DNA of 64,000 bases from positions 1,178,001 to 1,242,000 of the forward strand of contig NZ_CP024627.1 in the NCBI RefSeq assembly GCF_024449095.1. Direction: 5' to 3'. Made by a program: the position numbers and the translations under genes. The notes under the pieces were generated by a model. The model saw nothing but the letters and a program-made list of their open reading frames with translations. It made no database searches and had not been told where the DNA came from. Positions 34,480-44,210 of this stretch are shown here, in pieces. This stretch comes from Vibrio coralliilyticus. GTDB lineage: Bacteria; Pseudomonadota; Gammaproteobacteria; Enterobacterales; Vibrionaceae. Each line of letters begins with the position of its first letter. The stretch's first letter is position 1.

Positions 34480-35805
34480 ATGATTAGCGTAAAGAGACTA
34501 TCGACACTGACGGTGCTAGCTGTAAACGCCGTCAGTTTTTCTGCTGTCGCCGAGGAAGAAAAAGGCATCAGTGAACAAGATTGGGGTATTGCTGCTGTCT
34601 ATCGTATGGCTTCCATCCCTTTTTACACGGGTAACAATGACCAGACGGTTGGTACGTTTGTACCGATGATGTATTTTGAGAGCGAGCACGTGTTTGTCGA
34701 AGGTTTGCAGGGCGGGGCTTATCTTTTTAAGCCAGAGGATGAAGCCTTCCAGTTGAGTGCATTAATGCGGCTTAGGTTTGTAGACATCCCCTCTTCTGAA
34801 CAAAATGCTAACGGTGGAGATGCGGTCGACTTTGGTGGTCAACTACGCTATTTCCTTGATGACGATTGGTACCTAGATGCTGAATTGATGACAGATGACG
34901 AGTTTCGTTTCCATAGTAACCTAAGCGTGAGTGGTGAGTTTGATTATGGGGACTGGGAACTTAGGCCACATGCCCGTCTTCGTTATAAGGATGCGGATTT
35001 CAATAGTCAGTATTACTCTTTTTCCGATATCACCAAAGAAAATATTGGTGGTGGCATTGATCTCAACATAGGAATAGACGCGCGTTATCACGTTTATTCC
35101 AACTTGTATCTGTTGGGTTCTACCAGCGTGACCCGACTGGATAATAACGCCTATCATTCCAATACCGTTGAAGATAGGTATCAAGGCGAGCTTTTTGTTG
35201 GCTTTGGTTTCTTTAATGATAAATCGAAAGCGCCTAAGCCTGAACTCAAGAATAAACGTTACGTTCGGATTGCGCATGGTTGGGCAACGCCATCCAATAT
35301 CGGCGACATCATGAAGCTCAATACAGAAAAAGACCCATACAATAACCAAATGACGTCGCTTTTCTATGGCCATCCTTTAACGGACGAATTGTTTGGTATG
35401 CCGCTGGATATTTACTTTACACCGGGCATTGTTCATCACTGGTCTTCAGATGTGCAATCTGCCAGCACCGAATACGTTGCTGCGATTAAAGCCTACTACA
35501 CGTTTAATTGGCCAACTCAGTGGCGATTTGGTGTGGCTGAAGGGATGTCATTCATTGACAGCATCACGTATATCGAACAAACGGAGATGGACTCTAAGGG
35601 TTACAACGCGAGTAATTTCCTTAACTATCTCGATTTTTCGTTTGACGTCAATATTGGCGATTTATTCAACAAGCGTGACTTAGACAACATGTGGGTGGGT
35701 TATTCACTGCATCATCGCAGCGCGATATTTGAACAAGCGTCCCAATATGGTCGGATCAAAGGTGGCAGTAACTACAATACCATCTATGTGCAGTTCGACT
35801 TTTGA
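34480..35805 (+). CDS. MipA/OmpV-like outer-membrane beta-barrel protein
   Basis: A 441-residue outer-membrane protein with a signal peptide at residues 1-24 (LAVNAVSFSAVAEEE). The first part matches the MipA/OmpV pattern: WGIAAVYRMASIPFYTG, FVPMMYFESEHVFVEG and repeated aromatic beta-strands up to about residue 250. The C-terminal half is a second barrel-like region that ends with GYSLHHRSAIFEQASQYG and an aromatic final Phe. That HHRS/GGSNY end recalls lipid-A-modifying barrels, but I would not assign an enzyme. The ATG at 34480 has GGA six bases upstream; an upstream TTG would precede the signal peptide. A terminator follows. Confidence 0.72.
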   Translation: MISVKRLSTLTVLAVNAVSFSAVAEEEKGISEQDWGIAAVYRMASIPFYTGNNDQTVGTFVPMMYFESEHVFVEGLQGGAYLFKPEDEAFQLSALMRLRFVDIPSSEQNANGGDAVDFGGQLRYFLDDDWYLDAELMTDDEFRFHSNLSVSGEFDYGDWELRPHARLRYKDADFNSQYYSFSDITKENIGGGIDLNIGIDARYHVYSNLYLLGSTSVTRLDNNAYHSNTVEDRYQGELFVGFGFFNDKSKAPKPELKNKRYVRIAHGWATPSNIGDIMKLNTEKDPYNNQMTSLFYGHPLTDELFGMPLDIYFTPGIVHHWSSDVQSASTEYVAAIKAYYTFNWPTQWRFGVAEGMSFIDSITYIEQTEMDSKGYNASNFLNYLDFSFDVNIGDLFNKRDLDNMWVGYSLHHRSAIFEQASQYGRIKGGSNYNTIYVQFDF

Positions 35806-35820
35806 TTGAGCCGATGATGA

Positions 35821-35856
35821 AAAGCCGTTAGTGAGAACGTCACTAACGGCTTTTTT
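35821..35856. terminator. strong intrinsic terminator
   Basis: Fourteen-base-pair stem AAAGCCGTTAGTGA / TCACTAACGGCTTT with a five-base loop and a T run (35851-35856), directly after the MipA/OmpV-like gene. Confidence 0.88.
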
Positions 35857-35938
35857 GTTGTATGGACTGAGACATTTGTCACGGTGACTGTGGTACAATT
35901 TGTCGCAGTTTTATGTAGTGAAAAGAATAGGTAACGCT

Positions 35939-38900
35939 TTGACTTCGTCACAGCCAGAAAAAAATACCGCCTCTGAAGAGAAAGTGCAGGCCAACACGGC
36001 TACTTCTCTGCGTAAGGCATTGAATCAGTGCATGCTCAAAGATAGGTTTCGTCTGAGTAAGCGCATTTCAGGCGCCAGTAAAATAAAGAAAGAAGCGTCT
36101 CGTCATGCCGTTTTCGATGAAATAGCCTTAGATATTGCTAAATCCATGATGGATGTCGAGCAAAGAGCCAGTAACAAACCCACCATCGAATACCCGGAAA
36201 TTCTGCCAGTAAGTCAGAAAAAAGATGATATTGCAAAGGCGATTGAAGAAAACCAAGTGGTTATTGTCGCCGGTGAAACGGGTTCAGGGAAAACCACTCA
36301 GCTCCCCAAAATTTGTGCTGAGCTTGGGCGTGGCAAATATGGTTTGATTGGCCATACACAGCCAAGACGCCTTGCTGCGCGTTCGGTAGCGAATCGTATC
36401 GCGGAAGAGATGGAAACCAAATTGGGTGAGTTTGTCGGTTATAAAGTCCGATTCAACGATCAAATTTCAGACAATACCCAAATTAAACTGATGACTGACG
36501 GGATTTTGCTGGCTGAAATCCAGCATGACCGTTTCTTGAACCAGTACGACACCATTATTATCGATGAAGCGCACGAGCGCAGTCTTAATATCGATTTTAT
36601 CCTTGGTTACCTGAAAGAACTGCTGCCACGCCGTCCTGATCTTAAAGTGATCATCACTTCGGCAACGATTGACCCTGAGCGATTTTCTAAGCATTTTAAT
36701 GATGCACCCATTATTGAGGTGTCTGGCCGTACTTACCCAGTCGAAACGCGTTACCGACCATTACGTGGTGATGATGATGTCGAGCGTGACCAGCTAGAAG
36801 GTATTTTTGATGCGGTCGATGAGCTTTGCGATGAAGGGTTAGGGGATATTCTTATCTTCATGAACGGTGAACGAGAAATTCGTGACACTGCTGATGCATT
36901 GGCAAAGCGTAACCTGAAGAGCACAGAGATTGTCCCATTGTATGCGCGCCTTTCAGCCGGTGAACAGAACAAAATTTTCCAACCTCATGCAGGGCGTCGA
37001 ATCGTATTGGCGACCAACGTTGCTGAAACGTCTCTGACAGTACCGGGCATCAAGTATGTCATCGACCCGGGTACTGCGCGTATCAGTCGTTACAGCTATC
37101 GAACCAAGGTACAACGTCTGCCGATTGAACCTGTCTCTCAAGCGAGTGCCAACCAGCGTAAAGGTCGTTGTGGTCGTGTTGAGGAGGGCATTTGTATCCG
37201 TTTGTACTCTGAGGAAGATTTTGAGTCTCGTCCAGAGTTTACCGATCCTGAAATTCTTCGTACTAACCTAGCATCGGTTATCCTTCAGATGACGGCGCTG
37301 GGGTTGGGTGACATTCAAGCTTTCCCGTTTGTTGAAGCGCCTGATAAACGCAATGTTCAAGACGGTGTCCGACTGTTGGAAGAGCTGGGTGCAATCAATG
37401 AAAACGCAAAAGACCCTAAAAAGCGTCTGACTTCAATTGGTCGCCAGTTAGCTCGTTTGCCAATCGATCCACGTTTGGCCCGTATGGTTTTGGAAGCGCC
37501 AAAGTATGGGGCACTGAAAGAAGTCATGGTTATCGCTTCTGCACTTTCGATTCAGGATCCGAGAGAGAGACCAAGCGATAAACAGCAATCGTCAGACGAT
37601 AAGCACAGACGTTTCTTTCACGAAGAGTCTGATTTCCTGACGTTGGTTAATTTGTGGGATTACATTCAGAAGCAGCAAAAAACGCTGTCTGGAAACCAAT
37701 TCCGCAAGCAGTGCAAGCAGGACTATCTAAACTATCTCCGAGTCCGAGAGTGGCAGGACGTCTATTTCCAGATACACCAGTCTATGCGTGAGATGGACTT
37801 CAAACTCAATGATGAACCAGCGAGCTACCAAGCAACTCACAGTGCGATACTGGTCGGTTTACTTTCTCATATTGGTATGAAAGATCAGGAGAAGAATGAG
37901 TACCAAGGGGCACGGAATGCGCGCTTCCATATCTTCCCTGCGTCTGGGTTGTTTAAGAAACAGCCAAAGTGGATTGTGTCTGCTGAGCTAGTGGAAACAT
38001 CAAAGTTGTGGGGGCGTATTATCGCCAAGATCCAACCGGAGTGGATTGAACCGCTGGCAAAGCACCTGATTAAACGCAGTTACAGCGAACCACATTGGTC
38101 GAAAAAGCGTGCTGCTGTCATGGCTCATGAAAAAGTGATGCTTTATGGCGTGCCAATCGTGCCTAAACGCCTAGTGAATTATGGCCCTATCGATGCAAAA
38201 GTGAGCCGTGAGATCTTTATCCGCAGTGCTTTGGTAGAAGGTGAATGGGAAACCAAACACGCTTTCTTTAAGCAAAATCGTAAGTTGCTTCAAGAAGTGG
38301 AAGAGCTGGAACACAAGTCCCGTCGCCGTGATATTTTGGTTGATGATGATGAGCTGTTTGATTTTTATGACCAACGAGTGGGGACGGAAGTTGTTTCAGG
38401 GCGTCATTTTGATACTTGGTGGAAGAACGCGTCTAAAGAAAACAGTGAGCTGCTGAACTTTGAAAAAGAAATGCTCTTCAAAGGTGACGCTAGCCATGTT
38501 ACGGATCTGGATTACCCTAACTTCTGGCACCAAAATGGCCTCAAGCTGAAACTGAGTTACCAGTTTGAACCGGGTGAAGACAATGACGGTGTGACTGTTC
38601 ACTTACCTCTACCTATATTGAATCAGGTTGAACAAGCCGGGTTTGACTGGCAAATTCCGGGGCTGCGCCATGAATTGGTCGTTAGCCTGATCAAATCACT
38701 GCCAAAGACGATTCGTAAAAACTTCGTCCCTGCCCCCAACTACGCTGATGCATTTTTAGCTCGTGCCACGCCAATGGAAGTGCCGTTACTTGATGCTCTG
38801 GAAAAAGAGCTTCGTCGTATGACTGGTGTGGAAGTGTTACGCGAAGATTGGAATATGGAGCAAGTACCAGATCACTTGAAGGTTACCTTCCGCGCAGTGG

Positions 38901-39868
38901 ACCATAGAAATCGTAAACTCAAAGAAAATCGCGATCTGCATGAGCTAAAAGAGAGCTTAAAAGACAAAGTTCAGGAAACACTCTCTAAAGTCGCCGATGA
39001 CGATATTGAGCAACAAGGGCTTCATACTTGGAGTTTTGGTGAGTTGCCAAAAGTCTATCAGCAAAAGCGCGGCGGCTATGACGTCAAAGCTTATCCAGCG
39101 ATTGTTGACAGCAAAGACAGTGTTGAAATCAAACTCTACGAGACGGAGCAAGAACAGGCCTCTGCGATGCGGGCTGGCCAACGTCGATTGATATTGCTGA
39201 ACGTACCATCTCCGATCAAATACCTGCACAGTAACTTGCCAAATAAGTCTAAACTCGGTCTATATTTTAACCCTTATGGGAAAGTCCTTGACCTGATTGA
39301 TGACTGTATTGCTTGTGGTGTGGATAAACTGATCGAAGAAAAAGGCGGAATAGTTTGGCAACCTGAGGAATTTGAGCAGCTTAAAGAGCATGTTCGAGCC
39401 GAACTCGGTGATACTGTGGTGGAGATTGCGAAACAAGTAGAGACAATTCTGACAACCGCATTCAGTATTAATAAGAAGTTAAAGGGCAAGATAGACTTCT
39501 CGATGGCTTTTGCTTTGTCTGATATTAAGGCACAAATTGAGGGGCTTATCTTTAAAGGGTTTGCGACAGAATGTGGTTGGAGACGCCTTCCAGATATTTT
39601 GCGTTACATGAAAGCGATTGAGCGTCGTATGGAGAAGTTGCCAATCGATCCTAATAAGGACCGTTTGCATATGTTGAAGATTGAGGCCGTTACTAACGAC
39701 TACAAAGAATTGCTCAACAAAATTCCTAAAGGAATGGCTGTACCAGATAACGTCAAAGAAGTGCGTTGGATGCTTGAAGAACTGCGCGTTAGCTATTTTG
39801 CTCAGCAGCTGGGCACGCCATATCCGGTATCGGACAAACGCGTAAAGAACGCGATTGACCAATGCTAG
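35939..39868 (+). CDS. hrpA: ATP-dependent RNA helicase HrpA
   Basis: A 1309-residue DEAH-box RNA helicase, which in E. coli acts on mRNA and stalled ribosomes. Motif I is GETGSGKTT from residue 112, motif II DEAH at 209-212 (IIIDEAHERSLN), motif III SATID, and motif VI QRKGRCGRV. The helicase-associated and OB-like domains and a long C-terminal region follow, as in HrpA. I chose a TTG start at 35939 (reading LTSSQPEKN), with AGG seven bases before it. Frame-open upstream codons at 35900 lack a site. It is monocistronic, after a strong terminator. Confidence 0.95.
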   Translation: MTSSQPEKNTASEEKVQANTATSLRKALNQCMLKDRFRLSKRISGASKIKKEASRHAVFDEIALDIAKSMMDVEQRASNKPTIEYPEILPVSQKKDDIAKAIEENQVVIVAGETGSGKTTQLPKICAELGRGKYGLIGHTQPRRLAARSVANRIAEEMETKLGEFVGYKVRFNDQISDNTQIKLMTDGILLAEIQHDRFLNQYDTIIIDEAHERSLNIDFILGYLKELLPRRPDLKVIITSATIDPERFSKHFNDAPIIEVSGRTYPVETRYRPLRGDDDVERDQLEGIFDAVDELCDEGLGDILIFMNGEREIRDTADALAKRNLKSTEIVPLYARLSAGEQNKIFQPHAGRRIVLATNVAETSLTVPGIKYVIDPGTARISRYSYRTKVQRLPIEPVSQASANQRKGRCGRVEEGICIRLYSEEDFESRPEFTDPEILRTNLASVILQMTALGLGDIQAFPFVEAPDKRNVQDGVRLLEELGAINENAKDPKKRLTSIGRQLARLPIDPRLARMVLEAPKYGALKEVMVIASALSIQDPRERPSDKQQSSDDKHRRFFHEESDFLTLVNLWDYIQKQQKTLSGNQFRKQCKQDYLNYLRVREWQDVYFQIHQSMREMDFKLNDEPASYQATHSAILVGLLSHIGMKDQEKNEYQGARNARFHIFPASGLFKKQPKWIVSAELVETSKLWGRIIAKIQPEWIEPLAKHLIKRSYSEPHWSKKRAAVMAHEKVMLYGVPIVPKRLVNYGPIDAKVSREIFIRSALVEGEWETKHAFFKQNRKLLQEVEELEHKSRRRDILVDDDELFDFYDQRVGTEVVSGRHFDTWWKNASKENSELLNFEKEMLFKGDASHVTDLDYPNFWHQNGLKLKLSYQFEPGEDNDGVTVHLPLPILNQVEQAGFDWQIPGLRHELVVSLIKSLPKTIRKNFVPAPNYADAFLARATPMEVPLLDALEKELRRMTGVEVLREDWNMEQVPDHLKVTFRAVDHRNRKLKENRDLHELKESLKDKVQETLSKVADDDIEQQGLHTWSFGELPKVYQQKRGGYDVKAYPAIVDSKDSVEIKLYETEQEQASAMRAGQRRLILLNVPSPIKYLHSNLPNKSKLGLYFNPYGKVLDLIDDCIACGVDKLIEEKGGIVWQPEEFEQLKEHVRAELGDTVVEIAKQVETILTTAFSINKKLKGKIDFSMAFALSDIKAQIEGLIFKGFATECGWRRLPDILRYMKAIERRMEKLPIDPNKDRLHMLKIEAVTNDYKELLNKIPKGMAVPDNVKEVRWMLEELRVSYFAQQLGTPYPVSDKRVKNAIDQC

Positions 39869-39970
39869 GTATATAAATTGCATTAAACTTAAACATAACA
39901 ATATTTTGACTTATACTGGCAGAGGATTGCCGTGGCAGCCTCTGCAAAGGGAAAAGAAAGAAGGTTAAAT

Positions 39971-40462
39971 ATGAAAAAGACACTACTCGCACTAGCTTTA
40001 TTAGGTGCATCAGCAACAGCATCAGCGGACTCATGGATCTACGGTAGTGCAAGTGTAGGTCAAGCAGACTTAGGTGGTGAATCTACAACCTCATACAACG
40101 TTCATGTTGGTACAGGTATTTTGCCATTCATCGGCCTTGAAGCGGGCTACCAAGACTTGGGCGATTATGATCGTGTTGATTACTCTGGTATTAAAACGAA
40201 CCTAACCGGTTCTTCAATTTACTTTGCTGCGAAACCAAGCCTTGACTTTGGCCCACTGCATGTATACGCGAAAGGCGGCCTTCATTCATATGACTTAGAA
40301 GCTGATGGTTTTAAAGAAGATGAGATCGATGTGATGTATGGCGTTGGGGCTGAGTACTTTGTCATGGGGCCTCTTTCTTTAGGGGCAAGCTACAGCGTAT
40401 TCAATATGAAAGAAGACGATGTGAAGAACTTCTCGCTAAACGCGACATTCCACTTCTTGTAA
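39971..40462 (+). CDS. small outer-membrane beta-barrel protein
   Basis: A 163-residue exported protein with a signal peptide (MKKTLLALALLGASATASA). The mature part has about eight beta-strands of alternating hydrophobic residues, from WIYGSASVGQADLGG to the C-terminal FSLNATFHFL ending in aromatic-Leu. This is the size and pattern of an eight-stranded OmpA/OmpX-like barrel. It has AGAAGG upstream of the ATG at 39971. No specific function can be inferred. Confidence 0.8.
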   Translation: MKKTLLALALLGASATASADSWIYGSASVGQADLGGESTTSYNVHVGTGILPFIGLEAGYQDLGDYDRVDYSGIKTNLTGSSIYFAAKPSLDFGPLHVYAKGGLHSYDLEADGFKEDEIDVMYGVGAEYFVMGPLSLGASYSVFNMKEDDVKNFSLNATFHFL

Positions 40463-40475
40463 TAGACATATCACG

Positions 40476-40508
40476 AAAAAGCCCGGCTAGTAACTAGCCG
40501 GGCTTTTT
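40476..40508. terminator. bidirectional terminator
   Basis: Stem AAAAAGCCCGGCTAG / CTAGCCGGGCTTTTT with a TAA loop. The A run on one side and T run on the other make it work in both directions, for the barrel gene and the convergent symporter gene. Confidence 0.93.
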
Positions 40509-40526
40509 GTTACCTGAAATCAGTGA

Positions 40527-41785
40527 TTAAGCTTGCTGTTTTTGAAGCTCAGCTTCTTTTACGTCTTCTTCAATCAGTGAATCAACAATCACAGCACAAG
40601 CGGCGTCACCAGTGATGTTCAATGCAGTACGAATCATGTCGAAGATACGATCAAGAGCGAACAGTAGAGGCAGACCTTCGATAGGGATACCCGCTGCCAG
40701 AAGAACGGCAACCACTAGGAACGAAGGACCAGGTACCCCAGCTTGACCTACTGCACCAAGTGTCGAGGTAATAATGATGGCAATGTACGCGCCCATACCA
40801 AGATCGATGTTGAACAGTTGCGCGAAGAAGATTGCGACTAAACCGTAGTAAATCGCGTTACCTGACATATTGATTGTTGCGCCCAGCGGGAGAACGAAAG
40901 ACGCTGTTGAATTTCGTACACCCAGCTCATGCTCACAGGTGTCCATCGTGACTGGCAGAGTTGCCATTGATGAAGCGGTAGATAAAGCCACGGCTTGAGG
41001 CTTCTTCATCGCTGTCAGGAATTTCTTCGCAGAGGTCTTAGTGAAGATGTGAACCATAAGAGGGTAGGCCACGAAACCAAAGATAAGAATTGCAGCGATG
41101 TAGACAACAAATAGTTTGAATACCACCATTAAGGCGCCAAAACCGAAGGTTCCCACTGCTTCTGCCATCAGGCCAAATACACCCAGTGGTGCAATGATCA
41201 TCACTTTGTTGATCATCCAAACCATGGCATCAACAATGCAGTTTACGCCGTTAATGATTGGGTCACGGCGTTCTTTAGCTTGCTTAGAAATAGCGATCCC
41301 GAAAAACATGCAGAAAACTAGGATCTGTAGGATGTTGGCTTCATTAAGTGACTGGAAAACGTTAGTTGGGATCATACCAGTAATGGTTGCCCAGAAAGAA
41401 GGTAGGTCACCTTTAGAAGCGTATTCAGATGAGAACATGCCCTCAACGCCAGAGACATCGATACCCATGCCTGGTTTGAAGACTTCACCCATAAATAGAG
41501 CAAGTGCAACAGCGAGTGCAGATGTTAGACCGAAGTAACCTAAAGTGACTAAACCAACTTTACCCGCTGACTGACTATTACCTAAGCCCGCTGCGCCCGA
41601 AATTAGCGCGACAGCGACCAATGGAATAACCAGCATTTTGATTAGGTTAATAAAAATCGCACCTAGTGGAGCGAAGACCGTAGCGCTGTCTCCCATGAAG
41701 GCACCCGCGGCAGTACCCACAATATGGCGATCACAACTTGAACGCCGATGTTGTTTAGTAAACTCTTTTCTTTTAACACTTCCAT
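40527..41785 (-). pseudogene. dicarboxylate/amino acid:cation symporter (DAACS), frameshifted near start
   Basis: The main frame (40527-41720) encodes 397 residues of a GltP/DctA-type sodium- or proton-coupled symporter. Hallmarks are FINLIKMLVIPLVAVALISG, STASSMATLPVTMDTCEHELGV, FVLPLGATINMSGNAIYYG and GVPGPSFLVVAVLL. The natural start lies upstream in another frame: ATG at 41785 gives MEVLKEKSLLNNIGVQVVIAI, then the frame is lost in GCCATATTGTGGGT. Adding one base there restores I-x-V-G-T-A-A-G-A-F, so one base appears to be missing around 41722-41727. Translation from the GTG at 41720 would lack most of the first membrane helix. Either the gene is inactivated, or this is a sequencing error. 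No partner gene is adjacent. Confidence 0.75.
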
Positions 41786-42055
41786 AACCTCTGTGCTAAC
41801 AAATTTTAAAATTCCAGAATTAATATCTAAATCAAATTTATAATTTAGACAGTAATTTCGCTTCGCTTTTTACACTTTATTTTTACATTTAGCAATAAGC
41901 GCCCAAGTTAATTGGGTCGATTAAAATCATTTTCCTTGATGGGTGATAACTTTTTGACCGATAGCAAACGTTTGCTGTTCGCTTGGGGGATGAGTTGTTA
42001 TCTAAACATTGGTTTTTTTAATTCAAATGAAGGCGTGGATAAAAAGAATAGATGT
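41786..42055. other. intergenic region upstream of the symporter
   Basis: About 270 bases of AT-rich sequence between the symporter start and the trp operon terminator. No open frame of interest. It contains several T- and A-rich runs and presumably the symporter promoter. I see no operator I can name. Confidence 0.4.
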
Positions 42056-42098
42056 TAAAAAAAAAGATCGGTGTCTTAAGTTGTTAAAAAACCGATCT
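42056..42098 (-). terminator. trp operon terminator
   Basis: Read on the minus strand, stem AGATCGGT / ACCGATCT with an 18-base loop, followed by nine T (plus-strand A run 42057-42065), 25 bases after the trpA stop. Confidence 0.75.
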
Positions 42099-42123
42099 CA
42101 TAGGTGTTTAGATGGCTAGTTCG

Positions 42124-42930
42124 CTACTTTTGTGTTGCGGCTTTCATCGGTGAAACAAAACTCGCGAGTTGGTTTAACATTTCTTGCGGAGACTCAACGT
42201 GTGATTCGATGATTTTGACGATAGCAGAGCCTGAAATTGCCCCTGCGGCACCAGACTCAATCGCTTGTTTAACCTGATCGGGCTGAGATATACCAAAACC
42301 GAGAAGCGATGGCGGTGCGTCGTATTTATTGAGTTTTTCTAACAAGTCTCCAACTGGCATGTTGGCCTTTGTTTCTGCACCGGTTACACCAGCACGAGAG
42401 AGTAGGTAGGTATAGCCACCACCTAGTTCAGCAACTGATTTTAGTGTCTCTTCTGACGCCGTTGGCGGTGCGATAAAGATAGGTTCAATACCGTGCTTCT
42501 TAGCCGCCTCAACAAACTCTTGGCTTTCATTGGTTGGTACGTCAGCAATCAATACAGAATCGATACCGGCATTCGCACAACGCTGGTAAAAACTATCAAT
42601 CCCGCGCGCATAAACTAGGTTTGCGTACATCAGAAGGCCGATTGGGAGTTCTGGGTATTTGGCGCGGATTTTTCCAATCAAATCAAAGCAGATATCTGGG
42701 GTTGCTCCCGAATCCAGTGCGCGAATGTTCGCTCCTTGAATAGTAGGGCCATCCGCAAGTGGATCCGAAAACGGAATACCCAGTTCAAGTGCATCGGCAC
42801 CCGCTTCAACCAGTGTCTCCATAATTTTCAGGGACTGCTCCGGGTTTGGATCGCACACGGTTACGAAAGGAACAAATGCACCTTGGTTTTTCTCGTTCAG
42901 GCGCTCAAACATAGACTCATAACGGCTCAT
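42124..42930 (-). CDS. trpA: tryptophan synthase alpha chain
   Basis: A 268-residue TIM barrel that cleaves indole-3-glycerol phosphate to indole and glyceraldehyde 3-phosphate, passing indole to TrpB. The catalytic Glu is in [18 protein letters not shown] and the second acidic residue in [10 protein letters not shown]. The phosphate loop reads GFGISQPDQ and [12 protein letters not shown]. Its ATG overlaps the trpB stop by one base (TAATG), giving balanced synthesis of the alpha2-beta2 complex. Last gene of the operon. Confidence 0.98.
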   Translation of the reverse strand: MSRYESMFERLNEKNQGAFVPFVTVCDPNPEQSLKIMETLVEAGADALELGIPFSDPLADGPTIQGANIRALDSGATPDICFDLIGKIRAKYPELPIGLLMYANLVYARGIDSFYQRCANAGIDSVLIADVPTNESQEFVEAAKKHGIEPIFIAPPTASEETLKSVAELGGGYTYLLSRAGVTGAETKANMPVGDLLEKLNKYDAPPSLLGFGISQPDQVKQAIESGAAGAISGSAIVKIIESHVESPQEMLNQLASFVSPMKAATQK

Positions 42931-44120
42931 TAGATAACTCCTTTTTCTTCTAGAATGGCGTGAACAGTAAAGATGTCTTTGTCACCACGACCTGATAGGT
43001 TTACGACGAGAAGTTGTTCTTTGTCTGGGTTCTCACGAGCCATACGTAGTGCATGAGCTAGTGCGTGAGATGACTCTAGTGCAGGAATAATACCTTCACT
43101 TCGGGCAAGTTCTTGGAATGCGTCCAAAGCCTCATCATCGGTTACGTTGTCGTATTCCGCACGGCCAATTGCATTTAAGTGAGCGTGTTGAGGCCCAACT
43201 GAAGGGAAATCAAGGCCCGCAGAAACAGAGTAAGATTCTTCAACTTGCCCGTTTACGTCTTGCATCAGTGGCGCTTTCATACCAAAGAAGATGCCGGTTT
43301 TACCGTGCTTAAGAGGGGCGCCATGCTGGTCGGTATCTATACCTTTACCTGCAGGTTCAACACCGATCAGGCGAACCGTTTCCTCTTCAATAAAGTCAGC
43401 AAACATACCGATTGCATTTGAGCCACCACCGACACAAGCGATGACTGCATCAGGAAGGCGACCTTCACGAGCCAGAATTTGGTTTTTTGTTTCTTCGCCA
43501 ATCATTCGTTGGAAATCACGCACTATGGTTGGGAATGGATGAGGACCAGCAGCGGTACCCAGCAAATAGTGAGCTTCTTCGTAGCTTGCTGACCAGTCAC
43601 GCAGTGCTTCGTTACATGCATCTTTCAGAGTTGCAGAACCCGAGTGAACAGGAATGACTTCCGCGCCCATAAGTTTCATACGGAACACGTTCGGGCTTTG
43701 ACGTTCTACGTCTTTTGCTCCCATGTACACGCGACATTTCAGACCGAGCAATGCACAAGCCAATGCGGTAGCGACACCGTGTTGACCCGCGCCAGTTTCT
43801 GCAATGATCTCGTTTTTGCCCATACGCTTAGCCAACAGTGCCTGACCTAGCACTTGGTTAGTTTTGTGTGCGCCGCCATGCAATAAATCTTCGCGCTTGA
43901 GGTACAGTTTGGTTTTTGTACCTTTGGTCAGATTGCGAGTCAGTGTTAGCGCCGTTGGGCGACCTGCGTACTCTTGCAGCAGGGTCATAAACTCGCTGCG
44001 AAACTCTGGGTCTTCTTGCGCATCAATAAACGCTTGTTCTAGCTGTTCCAGTGCAGGAACGAGAATTTGCGGTACATACTGACCACCGTATTCGCCGAAG
44101 TAGGCATCAAGTTTTGCCAT
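42930..44120 (-). CDS. trpB: tryptophan synthase beta chain
   Basis: A 396-residue PLP enzyme joining indole and serine to make tryptophan. The PLP lysine is in [15 protein letters not shown], the catalytic Glu in AETGAGQHG, and the phosphate-binding loop in [11 protein letters not shown] good GAAGGA site precedes the ATG. It is separated from trpCF by 90 AT-rich bases, the largest gap inside the operon, which could hold an internal promoter. Confidence 0.98.
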   Translation of the reverse strand: MAKLDAYFGEYGGQYVPQILVPALEQLEQAFIDAQEDPEFRSEFMTLLQEYAGRPTALTLTRNLTKGTKTKLYLKREDLLHGGAHKTNQVLGQALLAKRMGKNEIIAETGAGQHGVATALACALLGLKCRVYMGAKDVERQSPNVFRMKLMGAEVIPVHSGSATLKDACNEALRDWSASYEEAHYLLGTAAGPHPFPTIVRDFQRMIGEETKNQILAREGRLPDAVIACVGGGSNAIGMFADFIEEETVRLIGVEPAGKGIDTDQHGAPLKHGKTGIFFGMKAPLMQDVNGQVEESYSVSAGLDFPSVGPQHAHLNAIGRAEYDNVTDDEALDAFQELARSEGIIPALESSHALAHALRMARENPDKEQLLVVNLSGRGDKDIFTVHAILEEKGVI

Positions 44121-44210
44121 GGTTTTATTCCTTCAATTCAGTTTGGCATTGCTCTCTAGCACACCAAAAAATTTCTTTAATTATGAGTAATTGATCTTTA
44201 ATAAATCTAT

